A stretch of 33,175 nt of DNA from Nanobdellota archaeon (GTDB taxonomy: Archaea; Nanobdellota; Nanobdellia; Woesearchaeales; GW2011-AR9): positions 1-33,175 of the forward strand of contig JAUYPT010000060.1 of assembly GCA_030695685.1 (NCBI GenBank), written 5' to 3'. Under the pieces are notes generated by a model. The model made no database searches and was not told the DNA's origin. It saw only the letters and a program-made list of their open reading frames with translations. The position numbers and the translations under genes are program-made. Shown in pieces: positions 5,773 through 13,427 of the stretch (position 1 is the stretch's first letter; each line of letters starts with the position of its first letter).

Positions 5773-8646
5773 TTACACTGCAAGAATTCCCAAAACATAT
5801 TCTTTCAATTCTGCCGGCCAATCACGCTGAATATCTTCTTTATACTCTTTCATCTCCTGCAGGACATCCCTGCGCATATTGCCAAATTCTACTAAATGGA
5901 CGAGTTCTTCTTTCACATATACAGGAACATGCTTCAAATTCCAAACCTGCAGTTTCAATTTTTCCTTGTGTTCATCTTTCTCTTGCTCTTTCCGGCGCTG
6001 CAGGTCGTCCCAGAAGGAAACGTAGGAAAATTCTTCTTTTTTCTGTTTTAATTTTTGCTTCCCTTGTTTTAAATTGATATTGGCAATGACCATCTCATGC
6101 ATTCTTCTCAGGAATTCTTGCTTATCTTCCACTTTAATCACATCGCTGTAGCCGCTCATGATCAAATCAAATGCGAACGGGCTGGGAATGGTTGTCACTC
6201 TTTCTTCTACAGTCATGTCACCAGCATTGACTTTGCCGATGATTTCCTGTGCATGAGTATAATCCATTAAATCCTCTAACACTTCCCGCCGTGCTTCTTT
6301 CAGTATCGGAAATTGGTCGCTGATTCGTTTAACAGCATTAAACAAAATTTTGCTGCCGATCTGCATTCGTCCTGCTGTTTTTTTCCGCCCGGCATATTCC
6401 CGCAGAATCATTAATGATCTCGAAGCACAATGGCGGAAACGCCGCTGCAAGACTTCACTGTGCTCAATAGATTGTTCCAAGATATTCCGAAAATCTTCTG
6501 TTTTCAATAATTCAAATGCCCGCTTGGCTTGAAAAGTTTTTTCCGCGGCAAGATAAAATCCATTATCGGTAATGCCTACCTCTACATCCCGATGCTGTGA
6601 CCGCCCAATGACATAAGCCAATGATCTTGATAAACAATCATTCACCCGCCGCCCGAAAAGAGTATGAAAAATTGTATATGTTCTTCCTTTATCCGTATAG
6701 GTTTCAATGACTATTTTTTTATGAGAGGGAATAGAACTAAAATGATACTGTTCGTAAAAATAACGGTAGATGCTTTCCGCTGCTTTCTCATCAACATACA
6801 GAAACTGATGAAGAAACTGCAGAATTGCAGCTTCTGTTTCCTTCTTGTTAAATTTTTCTTCCATCAAAAAACGGAAGCGGTTGATTTCCATCGCTAAATC
6901 AAACGATAAGGGCAGCATTTCTGAGAACCAGCTGGGAACAGTCGGCGGCCGATTGACAGAAGAGCTTACCTGTGCGGTCATACCTCTGGCAAATTTAAAT
7001 AAATAAACATTCCCACCTAAGACAAAAACATCTCCAGGCCGTAATCGTTCCAGAAAACCTTCGTCAATTTTCCCGACAATTTGATCACCAATCTTAACAG
7101 TAATATAGGTTTCTTCCGGAATCGTGCCGATATTAGTCATGTAAATAACTCTCGCTAGTTTCCCTCTCTTGCCAATATTGCCGCTCTCCGGATCATACCA
7201 GATTCGGGCATAGACATGCCGCTCTTCCAACGAGACATATTCCCCAGAAAGGAATCTAATTACACCGAAGAAATTATCCCACTCTAAAGTATGATAACAA
7301 TAGCAGTTTTTGATCAGGTGAAAGAGCTCATAAATATTGATCACTTCATTGATGGCAATGCCGTAAATATGCTGGGATAAAACATCCAAGGGATTGCGGG
7401 GAATCTGAACTTTGTCAATTTTCTTTTCCACCGCCGATTTCAATAAGAGAGCGCATTCCACCAAATCATCCCGATCCATGACAATAATTCTGGCTTTCAC
7501 TTCCGAATGCAGCTGATGGCCTGCTCTTCCTGCTCTTTGCAGGAAGCGGGCAACAGATTTAGGGCTGCCCAGGCAAATCACTAAATCTACATACCCAATA
7601 TCAATGCCTAACTCTAATGATGTCGAAGAGACGACCACTTTCAGTTTGCCGTCACGCAAATCCTGTTCTGTTTTGAATCTATTTTCTTTTCCTAAACTGC
7701 CATGATGAGCGGCAATATTCTCTGTAGTGTAATGCTGGGGGAACATCTCTTTGAGATTGTGGACAACTCGTTCCGTCGCACTTCTCGTATTAGTAAAGAT
7801 TAATACTGTTTTGTGTTCCTGAATTAAACTATCCATCAGATCGTACATTTTCTGATGCTTAAGCATATATTCTGTTTCCACTAAACTGCGGACTGGGCTT
7901 AACACCTGCAAGTTCATTGATTTAATGAACTGGACATCAACAATATTACAATCTCGTTCCTCATCACCGGCATAACCGACTAAGTATTGGGCAATATCTT
8001 CCAATGGTGCAATGGTAGCACTTAACCCCACTCGAGACATCCCCGGTGATAACCTTTGTAATCGTTCCATGCTCAGATTGAGATGAACGCCTCTTTTATT
8101 ATCAGCCAAAGCATGAATTTCATCGACAATGAGCCATTGGACATTGGCAAGATACTCTTTAAATTTAGGAGAATTGATCATGATTGCCAATGATTCTGGT
8201 GTCGTAATCAGGATATGCGGCGAGTTTCGGCGCATCGCTGATTTTTCTGAGGCTGTTGTATCCCCCGTCCTGACGCCGACTCTGATGCCTAACTTTTTGT
8301 TGGCAATAGTTTCAATTTGCTCTAACGGCTCTTTGAGATTTTTCTGAATGTCATTGTTTAAAGCCTTTAATGGTGAAACGTAGACAGCATAGACTTTATT
8401 CTCTAAAGCTTGCTTTTCGGCAGAATCAACTAATTCGTTTAATACCGCAAGAAATCCGGTTAAGGTCTTGGTTGCGCCGGTCGGTGCGGAAATAAGAACG
8501 TTTTTTCTATTGTGAATTTCCATCACGCCATATAATTGCGGCAGCGAGAAGTCCTTGAATTTAGAGAAGAACCACTGGTTGATGAAAGGATGTAAAATAG
8601 CTTTAAGATGTACAGATTCGTAAGGATGCTCTATTTTGGTTATCAT
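5773..8646 (-). CDS. Lhr-like ATP-dependent DNA/RNA helicase
   Basis: This is a 957-residue superfamily 2 helicase of the Lhr group, within the family's normal size for the core form. Motifs in order are: Q-motif region FSLPQ, motif I APTGATKT (Lys60), motif II DEIH at 175-178, motif III SAT near 209-211, motif IV-like VLIFTNTRSATE, motif V SSTSLELGIDIG, and motif VI QRAGRAGH. The long C-terminal part fits the Lhr winged-helix and core domains. Lhr enzymes unwind nucleic acids in repair. Motif I is odd: the usual PTGSGKT has Thr where the second Gly should be. A box TTATAAATA upstream at about 8675-8685 gives a near-leaderless start. The family call is firm. Confidence 0.93.
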   Translation of the reverse strand: MITKIEHPYESVHLKAILHPFINQWFFSKFKDFSLPQLYGVMEIHNRKNVLISAPTGATKTLTGFLAVLNELVDSAEKQALENKVYAVYVSPLKALNNDIQKNLKEPLEQIETIANKKLGIRVGVRTGDTTASEKSAMRRNSPHILITTPESLAIMINSPKFKEYLANVQWLIVDEIHALADNKRGVHLNLSMERLQRLSPGMSRVGLSATIAPLEDIAQYLVGYAGDEERDCNIVDVQFIKSMNLQVLSPVRSLVETEYMLKHQKMYDLMDSLIQEHKTVLIFTNTRSATERVVHNLKEMFPQHYTTENIAAHHGSLGKENRFKTEQDLRDGKLKVVVSSTSLELGIDIGYVDLVICLGSPKSVARFLQRAGRAGHQLHSEVKARIIVMDRDDLVECALLLKSAVEKKIDKVQIPRNPLDVLSQHIYGIAINEVINIYELFHLIKNCYCYHTLEWDNFFGVIRFLSGEYVSLEERHVYARIWYDPESGNIGKRGKLARVIYMTNIGTIPEETYITVKIGDQIVGKIDEGFLERLRPGDVFVLGGNVYLFKFARGMTAQVSSSVNRPPTVPSWFSEMLPLSFDLAMEINRFRFLMEEKFNKKETEAAILQFLHQFLYVDEKAAESIYRYFYEQYHFSSIPSHKKIVIETYTDKGRTYTIFHTLFGRRVNDCLSRSLAYVIGRSQHRDVEVGITDNGFYLAAEKTFQAKRAFELLKTEDFRNILEQSIEHSEVLQRRFRHCASRSLMILREYAGRKKTAGRMQIGSKILFNAVKRISDQFPILKEARREVLEDLMDYTHAQEIIGKVNAGDMTVEERVTTIPSPFAFDLIMSGYSDVIKVEDKQEFLRRMHEMVIANINLKQGKQKLKQKKEEFSYVSFWDDLQRRKEQEKDEHKEKLKLQVWNLKHVPVYVKEELVHLVEFGNMRRDVLQEMKEYKEDIQRDWPAELKEYVLGILAV

Positions 8647-8740
8647 ATTATCTAAACTATATATTTTACTAGACTTTATTTATAATAGTTATGGAAGGAA
8701 TTTTTATTCCGAAAGGTTTATTAATTTCTGTAAATTTAAA

Positions 8741-8861
8741 TCACCCACGACGGGATTTGAACCCGTAAGTCTTGGCAGACAAAAGGTTGTCTTACCTTCC
8801 CTTGAGTTCAAACCAAGGGATTTTAAGACCTCCAGCAATTCCTGATTATGCGATGTGGGCG
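8741..8861 (-). tRNA. tRNA-Leu(UAA) with a 33-nt intron
   Basis: Read on the minus strand, the 5' acceptor side is GCCCACA and the D-arm GCA/TGC. The anticodon stem is GAGGT/ACCTT with loop CTTAAA-A, giving anticodon UAA. The long variable arm is GTCT-GCCA-AGAC, and the T-arm is ACGGG-TTCAAAT-CCCGT. The long variable arm and anticodon identify leucine. An intron interrupts the gene after position 37. The acceptor is slightly irregular: A7 faces C66, G1 faces U72, and one outer C-G pair is possible, so the ends are good to one or two bases. CCA is not encoded. A TATA-like GATATATAAAC lies upstream at about 8885-8897. Confidence 0.85.
8789..8821 (-). other. Intron of tRNA-Leu with bulge-helix-bulge splice structure
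   Basis: Exon bases CTTA pair with intron bases TAAG to form a 4-bp helix. AAA bulges on the 5' strand and ACA on the 3' strand. Cutting after the second base of each bulge removes 33 nt and leaves A37 joined to A38, the canonical archaeal position. Inside the intron CCCTTG pairs with CAAGGG to form a hairpin. The helix covers U33, U34 and A35, so the anticodon is partly masked before splicing. Confidence 0.75.
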
Positions 8862-8956
8862 CTTCTTAATTATTTTTAGAATTTGTTTATATATCTTAGC
8901 TGAGGTTGACCAGTGCGGGAGTGGGTATAAGTTCATGATTATAATAAAAGTTGCTT

Positions 8957-9214
8957 TTAATCATATGCTCTTGCCCTTTTATCAATGTCAGAAACAAACA
9001 ATAAATTTCTATCATAAAAGAGAGAATATTGAATCCTATAATCACCTACTCTAACTCTAAAAACTTTTTCTTTACAATTAACAACCCTTTTTACATCTTT
9101 AGGAAAAGGATCTTCTTTCAACTTTTCTATTTCAGTTATTATTCTTTTAGCGACATCTTTTTCCGCTTTCTTAAGAAACTTTTTAGCAGTAGAAGAGAAA
9201 TCTACATCAAACAT
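8957..9214 (-). CDS. RelE/ParE-family toxin
   Basis: This is an 85-residue basic protein. It starts FDVDFSSTAKKFLKKAEKDVAKRI, followed by LKEDPFPKDVKRV and VFRVRVGDYRIQYSLFYDRNLLFVSDIDKRARAYD. This is the usual RelE/ParE layout: two helices, then a beta-sheet with the R-V-R-x-G-D-Y-R-I core and a C-terminal DIDKR segment with an aromatic near the end. RelE proteins of this type cut mRNA on the ribosome; ParE proteins poison gyrase. Which activity applies here cannot be read from the sequence. The start follows the stop of the upstream 65-residue protein by one base, the standard antitoxin-toxin order. Confidence 0.88.
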   Translation of the reverse strand: MFDVDFSSTAKKFLKKAEKDVAKRIITEIEKLKEDPFPKDVKRVVNCKEKVFRVRVGDYRIQYSLFYDRNLLFVSDIDKRARAYD

Positions 9215-9215
9215 T

Positions 9216-9413
9216 TTAGAATCCTAATTCTTTTTTCAAGTCAGAAAAAGGGGTTGTTTTCCCTTCTTTTAGTTCTTTCATGCTTTGTTCAAACCTTTTG
9301 CTTTCTTCTGTGGTCATAATTGTATCTGGATCAAACATGTGTTTTTTAATAAAATCTAAATCTACTTTGATTGTTTTTAATTCTTCGAGTATCTGTTTTA
9401 CTTCTGTTGCCAT
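9216..9413 (-). CDS. Antitoxin partner of the RelE-like toxin
   Basis: This 65-residue charged protein has a helical N-terminal half (ATEVKQILEELKTIKVDLDFIKKHM) and a C-terminal tail SMKELKEGKTTPFSDLKKELGF. That tail is the kind that wraps around a RelE-type toxin. No clear DNA-binding fold is visible, as in many short archaeal RelB-like partners. A Shine-Dalgarno-like GGTGAG lies about 10 nt before the ATG and a TATA-like TTATATAAAG near 9437-9447. Its role is inferred mainly from its position directly before the toxin. Confidence 0.75.
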   Translation of the reverse strand: MATEVKQILEELKTIKVDLDFIKKHMFDPDTIMTTEESKRFEQSMKELKEGKTTPFSDLKKELGF

Positions 9414-9581
9414 GGTATTATTCTCACCATTTAAACTTTATATAACTTTCGTTAGATTTTAGATTTTCTATTATGCAAAATATTGAGAACTTGAGTTATA
9501 GGGAGTTATATTCAATCAGAAGTCGGCCTACTAACACGCAAAAGAAAACTTTATAATCTAATTAATTTTGAATATAATATT

Positions 9582-10298
9582 ATGGAAGGAATAATCCTGA
9601 AAAAAGAAATGAAATCTCCCTCAACTTCCAAGCAATATAAATATTTAGGATTAATTACTGTTTTGTATATTACATTTCAACTTGTTTCAGATATTACTGC
9701 TGGAAAAATCGTCCAACTTGGAATCTTTAATGTTTCAGCAACCGTTCTTTACTTTCCTTTCACCTATATCATTGCTGATATTCTAACTGAAGTGTATGGC
9801 TATGCAAAAGCCAGAAGTGTTGTCTGGATGGTTCTGCTTAGTTCAGTAATTGCAGGTTTAATTTATTCAATTGTTGTTTTCCTTCCACCAGCAGTAGGAT
9901 TTGATGCCAATGATGCTTATGCAAGAGTTTTAGGACAAATCCCTCGTATTCTTGTTGGGGGTTGGATTGCCGTCTGGATTGGAGGTATATTAAACGATTA
10001 TATTCTCGCAAAAATGAAAATCTTGACTAAAGGAAAACATCTCTGGACAAGAACCATAGGCTCAACAATTGTAGGGGAGGGAGCAAATACTGTTTTATTT
10101 TATGTGATAGCACTTTATGCAATTATTCCTACAAATCTACTAATTGCTTCTATCCTTTCCGGTTGGTTCTTAAAAGTTGCAGTGGAAGTAATAATGACTC
10201 CAGTAACCTATAAAGTCATTGCAAAATTAAAGAAAGTTGAGGGAGAAGATTATTACGATACAGATACAGACTTTAATCCATTAATTATTAGACAATAG
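9582..10298 (+). CDS. yhhQ: Queuosine/archaeosine precursor transporter, YhhQ (VUT) family
   Basis: This is a 238-residue integral membrane protein with about six membrane segments. It carries family hallmarks: YITFQLVSDITAGKIVQLG near the start, FPFTYIIADILTEVYGYAKAR in the middle, and SGWFLKVAVEVIMTPVTYKVI near the end. YhhQ-family proteins import 7-deazaguanine precursors such as preQ0. In archaea this would feed archaeosine at tRNA position 15; that link is inference. The ATG at 9582 follows a TATA-like CTTTATAATC at about 9550-9559, fitting a leaderless transcript. Arginines are almost all AGA, as in neighbouring accessory genes, which suggests recent acquisition. The downstream gap contains an attC-like palindrome. 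Confidence 0.9.
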   Translation: MEGIILKKEMKSPSTSKQYKYLGLITVLYITFQLVSDITAGKIVQLGIFNVSATVLYFPFTYIIADILTEVYGYAKARSVVWMVLLSSVIAGLIYSIVVFLPPAVGFDANDAYARVLGQIPRILVGGWIAVWIGGILNDYILAKMKILTKGKHLWTRTIGSTIVGEGANTVLFYVIALYAIIPTNLLIASILSGWFLKVAVEVIMTPVTYKVIAKLKKVEGEDYYDTDTDFNPLIIRQ

Positions 10299-10320
10299 AC
10301 GTGCGCCTCATCAAGTTTGC

Positions 10321-10392
10321 CACTAACATCAGGACTTCTTCGGCTATGCATTGACCTCAACATAAAGTTGAGGGAGCATAACATCGTTAGTC
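10321..10392. repeat. attC-like palindromic site after the transporter gene
   Basis: ACTAAC at 10322-10327 pairs with GTTAGT at 10386-10391. Inside it TATGC (10345-10349) pairs with GCATA (10376-10380), and CCTCAAC (10355-10361) pairs with GTTGAGG (10367-10373) across the loop ATAAA. The 70-nt nested design, with ACTAAC on the left and GTTAGT on the right, recalls integron attC sites. However, the outer boxes do not exactly fit RYYYAAC/GTTRRRY, and the two spacers are unequal (17 and 5 nt). The word ACTTCTTCGGCT inside it recurs at 10916-10927 after the next gene. Confidence 0.35.
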
Positions 10393-10411
10393 GCAATTAG
10401 AAATTTTGCCC

Positions 10412-10424
10412 ACAATTTATATAA
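10412..10424 (+). promoter_or_regulatory. TATA box of the C39-like protease gene
   Basis: The sequence AATTTATATAAAG lies about 25-30 nt before the ATG at 10447. This suggests a leaderless transcript and makes the cassette-like gene independent of its neighbours. Confidence 0.5.
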
Positions 10425-10446
10425 AGCAAAGAACCAGCACTGATAT

Positions 10447-10899
10447 ATGGCACAAATTCCTTTTTACAAACAAGAAACTAATTACACTTGCGGAGCCGCT
10501 TCTATGAGAATGGCTCTGGAATTTTGCGGAATTAAAAAATCCGAAAAACAAGTCGCAAAATTGTTAGGCACAAACAAAGTAAGAGGCACTTGGCATAAGA
10601 ATTTTCCCATTATTGCAGAGAAATTTAGACTAAATCATATGTCTATGAGAAAGGCAACAATTAATGATTTACAGGAGTACCAAAAAAAGGGTTTTATTAT
10701 TATAATTTGCTACTTTTATCCTCAAGAAAAATTTGACCATTATTCTGTTTTGAAAAGAATTGATGATAAATATATTTACTTTTATGACCCTTTTTTTGGT
10801 GAAAATCACAACTACCTCTTGACTTATTTTAAGAAAATATGGAAATCTGATCTTCAGTATGATAATGAAAAATGCTGGTTCTTTGCAGTCAAAAAATAA
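10447..10899 (+). CDS. C39-like papain-fold peptidase, cytoplasmic and stand-alone
   Basis: This 150-residue protein has the C39-like core. QETNYTCGAAS carries the nucleophile Cys15, preceded by the Gln (residue 9) of the oxyanion hole. HYSVL carries His98 and YFYDP carries Asp114. Classical C39 domains sit on ABC exporters and cut double-glycine leaders; this one has no transporter and no signal peptide. It could be a maturation or self-defence protease, which is speculation. The whole protein is Lys-rich and AGA-rich. A TATA box lies about 25 nt upstream and an ACTTCTTCGGCT motif about 16 nt after the stop, so it looks like a mobile one-gene unit. Confidence 0.82.
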   Translation: MAQIPFYKQETNYTCGAASMRMALEFCGIKKSEKQVAKLLGTNKVRGTWHKNFPIIAEKFRLNHMSMRKATINDLQEYQKKGFIIIICYFYPQEKFDHYSVLKRIDDKYIYFYDPFFGENHNYLLTYFKKIWKSDLQYDNEKCWFFAVKK

Positions 10900-10972
10900 T
10901 AGTGCCAAATCCCCAACTTCTTCGGCTCAGACCACGCTGCGATCTCACTTCGTTCGGAGAGTTTAACAAGAA

Positions 10973-11275
10973 CTATACTCTATTTTGACTAGTTATAATG
11001 TACTTTCCACCATACAATTCTATATCCTTATTCAATGCAAGTTGTTCAAACTCCAGCAATTTTGCTAGATCTTTATCTACAAGTTCAAATAAATGGGCAA
11101 TACCTGTCTCAATCACACTTCCATGCGGTGTACTTACCCGTACCATTGCAACAATTCCCTCATACTTAGCAGAACCTTCAATGTGTTCTACAATTCTACC
11201 ATATACACCTTCATGAGGTTCATTGAATATGTTCCTCACAAGTACGGGTATACCTATTTTTGTATCTGAGATCAT
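10973..11275 (-). CDS. Hypothetical protein, 100 residues
   Basis: This small soluble protein starts MISDTKIGIPVLVRN. It has a beta-rich first half (HEGVYGRIVEHIEGSAKYEGIVAMVRV, HGSVIETGIAHLFEL) and a helical end (KDLAKLLEFEQLALNKDIEL). The pattern resembles small SH3-like or KOW-like barrels, but no family is recognised. A TATA-like CTTATAAAG at about 11298-11306, read on this strand, fits a start at 11275. It faces the C39 gene convergently across 73 nt. Function unknown. Confidence 0.65.
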   Translation of the reverse strand: MISDTKIGIPVLVRNIFNEPHEGVYGRIVEHIEGSAKYEGIVAMVRVSTPHGSVIETGIAHLFELVDKDLAKLLEFEQLALNKDIELYGGKYIITSQNRV

Positions 11276-11414
11276 AAATTAAAAATATAGGGGTCTCTTT
11301 ATAAGAATTGTGGCTTAATTTTCCAGTCCGAACTTCTCTGCTTTGCTCTTTTAACAAAGAGAGCACAACAGGAATTAGACTCAATAATTAAAAATTAAAA
11401 AACAAAAAAAATAC

Positions 11415-11687
11415 TCACTTCCTCTTATTCACATTAAACACAACAGCTTCGCCGGTTCGAGGATCGTATTCTTTGGCTAAGCCTTCCGCAGCGACAACGC
11501 CGCCGACAAAGGCAGCAGCCTTATCCGTTAAATCCTCAAGGCATTTTCGCTTATAATCGTCAACCGCACGGTTGATAGCAGTAGTTCGTGCCAGATTAGC
11601 ATCCTCAATATTTCCCTTCACAGTATAAATATTGCCTTCACCGTAGCAGATGTTTTCTTCTTCCAGCGATTCCACGAGCTGTGACAT
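11415..11687 (-). pseudogene. Truncated copy of the downstream lipoprotein gene
   Basis: The DNA of 11415-11706 repeats 12620-12911 with four differences, about 98.6% identity. The copy lacks the first about 34 residues, including the signal and lipobox. Reading upstream in frame from its first Met, a TAG is met after about 13 codons with no other start. Any product would be a 90-residue cytosolic fragment differing from the intact protein by one residue (Lys for Thr in the YTV-x-GN segment). It is best viewed as a pseudogene left by a duplication. The identity match ends abruptly at 11706. Confidence 0.8.
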
Positions 11688-11706
11688 CGTTGTTCTGCCG
11701 TAATCA
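11415..11706. repeat. Direct repeat, copy A (292 bp)
   Basis: This stretch matches copy B at 12620-12911, 1205 bp away in the same orientation, with four substitutions. AT-rich sequence to the left of both copies is also similar but diverged. The repeats bracket the 232-residue gene at 11731-12429, so recombination between them would delete that gene. Confidence 0.92.
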
Positions 11707-11730
11707 CTAAATGGTGGTTTCGTCTAAAAA

Positions 11731-12429
11731 TTAAGGGGTGAGTGTTTTTGGTCCCAATAATCCTTTTAGTCTTGTGTAAACTTCTTGTAAAAAAGTCCTC
11801 GGAACTGAAGGAATTTCTATAGTTTGATCTTGATAAGGCAATAGAACTACTAGCATATCTCTACCTATTTTTTTACATATAACATCTCTTACTTCAGTTG
11901 CTTGTTTAGGGAGAGATGTATCACCTGCTAAATAATTAGCCAGAGATTGTGCTACATATATACCAACAATTTTAGTTTCAGGGCTGCCTCTAAGTACCAA
12001 CTCATTATGAATATATCTTTGGTGGTCTTTCTTTATTGTTAACATCTCTAATGGGGACATAATTTCTCCTTGATGCTCCTGAGCACATCTTGCTAATTCA
12101 TCTTTTTCCGTTGGGGTTCCAAGATCACCATATGAACAAACTCCTGCAGCAGAGATAACATCATCTGACGGGATTTGAAGAATAAATCCAATATTACCCA
12201 TAGTTGCAGTTCTATGAATCATCTGGCGCCCCCTAAGTTTTTCCCCTGCAGAATCCTCATCTAGGCGAGAGACGAGAGAACAAGAATAATAACGAGACTG
12301 ATCTTGCATAAGTGCAACTTTTTCTTCAAGATATTTTTGGCTATTCTTATCAATATCAAAAAGCCCATGAACTAGATAAATGAAATTTTCTCCATCTCTT
12401 TGCGGATCTGAAAGTATTTCCGAATACAT
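11731..12429 (-). CDS. Hypothetical protein, 232 residues
   Basis: This soluble protein starts MYSEILSDPQRDGENFIYLVHGLFDID. FIYLVHGLFD could be a beta-strand leading to a turn, as at the start of alpha/beta hydrolases or of ADP-ribosyltransferase-like folds, but no catalytic motif can be followed through. Later sections are EMLTIKKDHQRYIHNELVLRG and KIVGIYVAQSLANYLAGD, and the C-terminus is proline-rich. A TATA-like ATTTATAAATG lies at about 12447-12457, read on this strand, fitting a leaderless start. The gene lies between two near-identical copies of a lipoprotein gene. It was probably brought in or carried along by that duplication. Function unknown. Confidence 0.68.
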   Translation of the reverse strand: MYSEILSDPQRDGENFIYLVHGLFDIDKNSQKYLEEKVALMQDQSRYYSCSLVSRLDEDSAGEKLRGRQMIHRTATMGNIGFILQIPSDDVISAAGVCSYGDLGTPTEKDELARCAQEHQGEIMSPLEMLTIKKDHQRYIHNELVLRGSPETKIVGIYVAQSLANYLAGDTSLPKQATEVRDVICKKIGRDMLVVLLPYQDQTIEIPSVPRTFLQEVYTRLKGLLGPKTLTP

Positions 12430-12619
12430 ATTAAAAATAAAACACTACCCATTTATAAATGTTCCTATAATTTACCACGGTTCAGTGATTACTAAGGATA
12501 AGCTCTGTAGAATTGCTTTTTAAATAATTTCCCTTCGGGACGTTGCACTAAAAATCAAGTCTTCCCTTTGGTCAGAGGAATATAACCGCGATTAAAAAAT
12601 AAAAAAAACAATAATCTAA

Positions 12620-12911
12620 TCACTTCCTCTTATTCACATTAAACACAACTGCTTCGCCGGTTCGAGGATCGTATTCTTTGGCTAAGCCTTCCGCAGCGAC
12701 AACGCCGCCGACAAAGGCAGCAGCCTTATCCGTTAAATCCTCAAGGCATTTTCGCTTATAATCGTCAACCGCACGGTTGATAGCAGTGGTTCGTGCCAGA
12801 TTAGCATCCTCAATATTTCCCGTCACGGTATAAATATTGCCTTCACCGTAGCAGATGTTTTCTTCTTCCAGCGATTCCACGAGCTGTGACATCGTTGTTC
12901 TGCCGTAATCA
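12620..12911. repeat. Direct repeat, copy B (292 bp)
   Basis: This is the intact partner of the repeat at 11415-11706, lying inside the complete lipoprotein gene. Beyond 12911 the two sequences diverge at once, which marks the duplication junction. Confidence 0.92.
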
Positions 12912-12997
12912 AATGTATTCTGCATGTTTGCACCAAAAGAAGCGCATCCCGGTGCTGCAATCAGTGCAGCTAAAGTATAGTTTTGTAATGCTTTCAT
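12620..12997 (-). CDS. Small putative lipoprotein, 125 residues
   Basis: The protein starts MKALQNYTLAALIAAPGCASFGAN: a short basic end, a hydrophobic stretch and Cys after Ala-Pro-Gly. This resembles a lipoprotein signal with a slightly unusual lipobox. The mature part is charged and helical (SQLVESLEEENICYGEG, RAVDDYKRKCLEDLTDKAAAF) and ends AVVFNVNKRK. I chose the ATG at 12997 because the upstream ATG at 13012 overlaps a perfect GGAGGT that lies 7 nt before the chosen one. A strong Shine-Dalgarno is notable among mostly leaderless neighbours. No family is recognised. A truncated near-identical copy lies 1.2 kb downstream. Confidence 0.78.
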   Translation of the reverse strand: MKALQNYTLAALIAAPGCASFGANMQNTFDYGRTTMSQLVESLEEENICYGEGNIYTVTGNIEDANLARTTAINRAVDDYKRKCLEDLTDKAAAFVGGVVAAEGLAKEYDPRTGEAVVFNVNKRK

Positions 12998-13004
12998 TGT
13001 AAAT

Positions 13005-13010
13005 ACCTCC
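13005..13010 (-). promoter_or_regulatory. Shine-Dalgarno site that decides the lipoprotein start
   Basis: GGAGGT on the minus strand lies 7 nt before the ATG at 12997. The alternative ATG at 13010-13012 overlaps it and so cannot use it. Confidence 0.75.
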
Positions 13011-13108
13011 ATTCATCTCAGTTTTACATAAAAATGATGATTCCTCTTTTAAATGTTTCTGCCGTATTTCTAAATCCTTATATATACATTCTATCTCTTT
13101 AATGTTGT

Positions 13109-13405
13109 ATGAAAGAAATATTATTACAACTGATCATCATTGCCTATGCTTTTGATGGTATTATCGGCATCATTGCCTATTGGCCGACGATCAAAGACGT
13201 CTATTACAACAAGCCCAGCGCTAATAAAAGATCATACTTAATCTGGACTATCACTGGTGGAACAGCGTTGTTATATAGTATTTTTATTCTCTCTGATTTC
13301 CTGTTAAGAGTGCTCACAGCATTAAATTTTCTCGCTTGTGCTACCATCTACATTTTAAGTGTGAGAATAAAATCTAAGGATGCTAAAAAGCCAAAAAGCT
13401 TATAA
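13109..13405 (+). CDS. Small three-helix membrane protein, SemiSWEET/PQ-loop-like
   Basis: This 98-residue protein has three membrane segments. The first ends IIAYWPTIKDVYYNKPSANKRS, followed by YLIWTITGGTALLYSIFI and LLRVLTALNFLACATIYIL. A Pro before a loop and a conserved-looking N-K-R-S-Y-L-I-W section resemble SemiSWEET or PQ-loop half-transporters, which dimerise to move small solutes. The match is by general pattern only. A TATA-like CTTATATATAC at about 13078-13088 sits about 25 nt before the start. The next ORF overlaps its end by 26 nt if its first ATG is used. Confidence 0.65.
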   Translation: MKEILLQLIIIAYAFDGIIGIIAYWPTIKDVYYNKPSANKRSYLIWTITGGTALLYSIFILSDFLLRVLTALNFLACATIYILSVRIKSKDAKKPKSL

Positions 13406-13427
13406 AAAAAGTGCGTACATTTTAGAT

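Noticed and set aside
8636..8845. Open frame of 69 codons on the plus strand across the tRNA
   Set aside because: It is antisense to the tRNA-Leu gene; the peptide GFEPV is a translation of the T-arm complement.
9424..9538. GTTAGAT and TACTAAC boxes as a second attC site
   Set aside because: They occur in the wrong order for attC (GTT box before AAC box), and the sequence between them does not form nested stems.
12502..12512. GCTCTGTAGAA, matching the end of the first MITE-like element
   Set aside because: Only 11 bases match, with no partner end or target duplication, so a third element is not supported.
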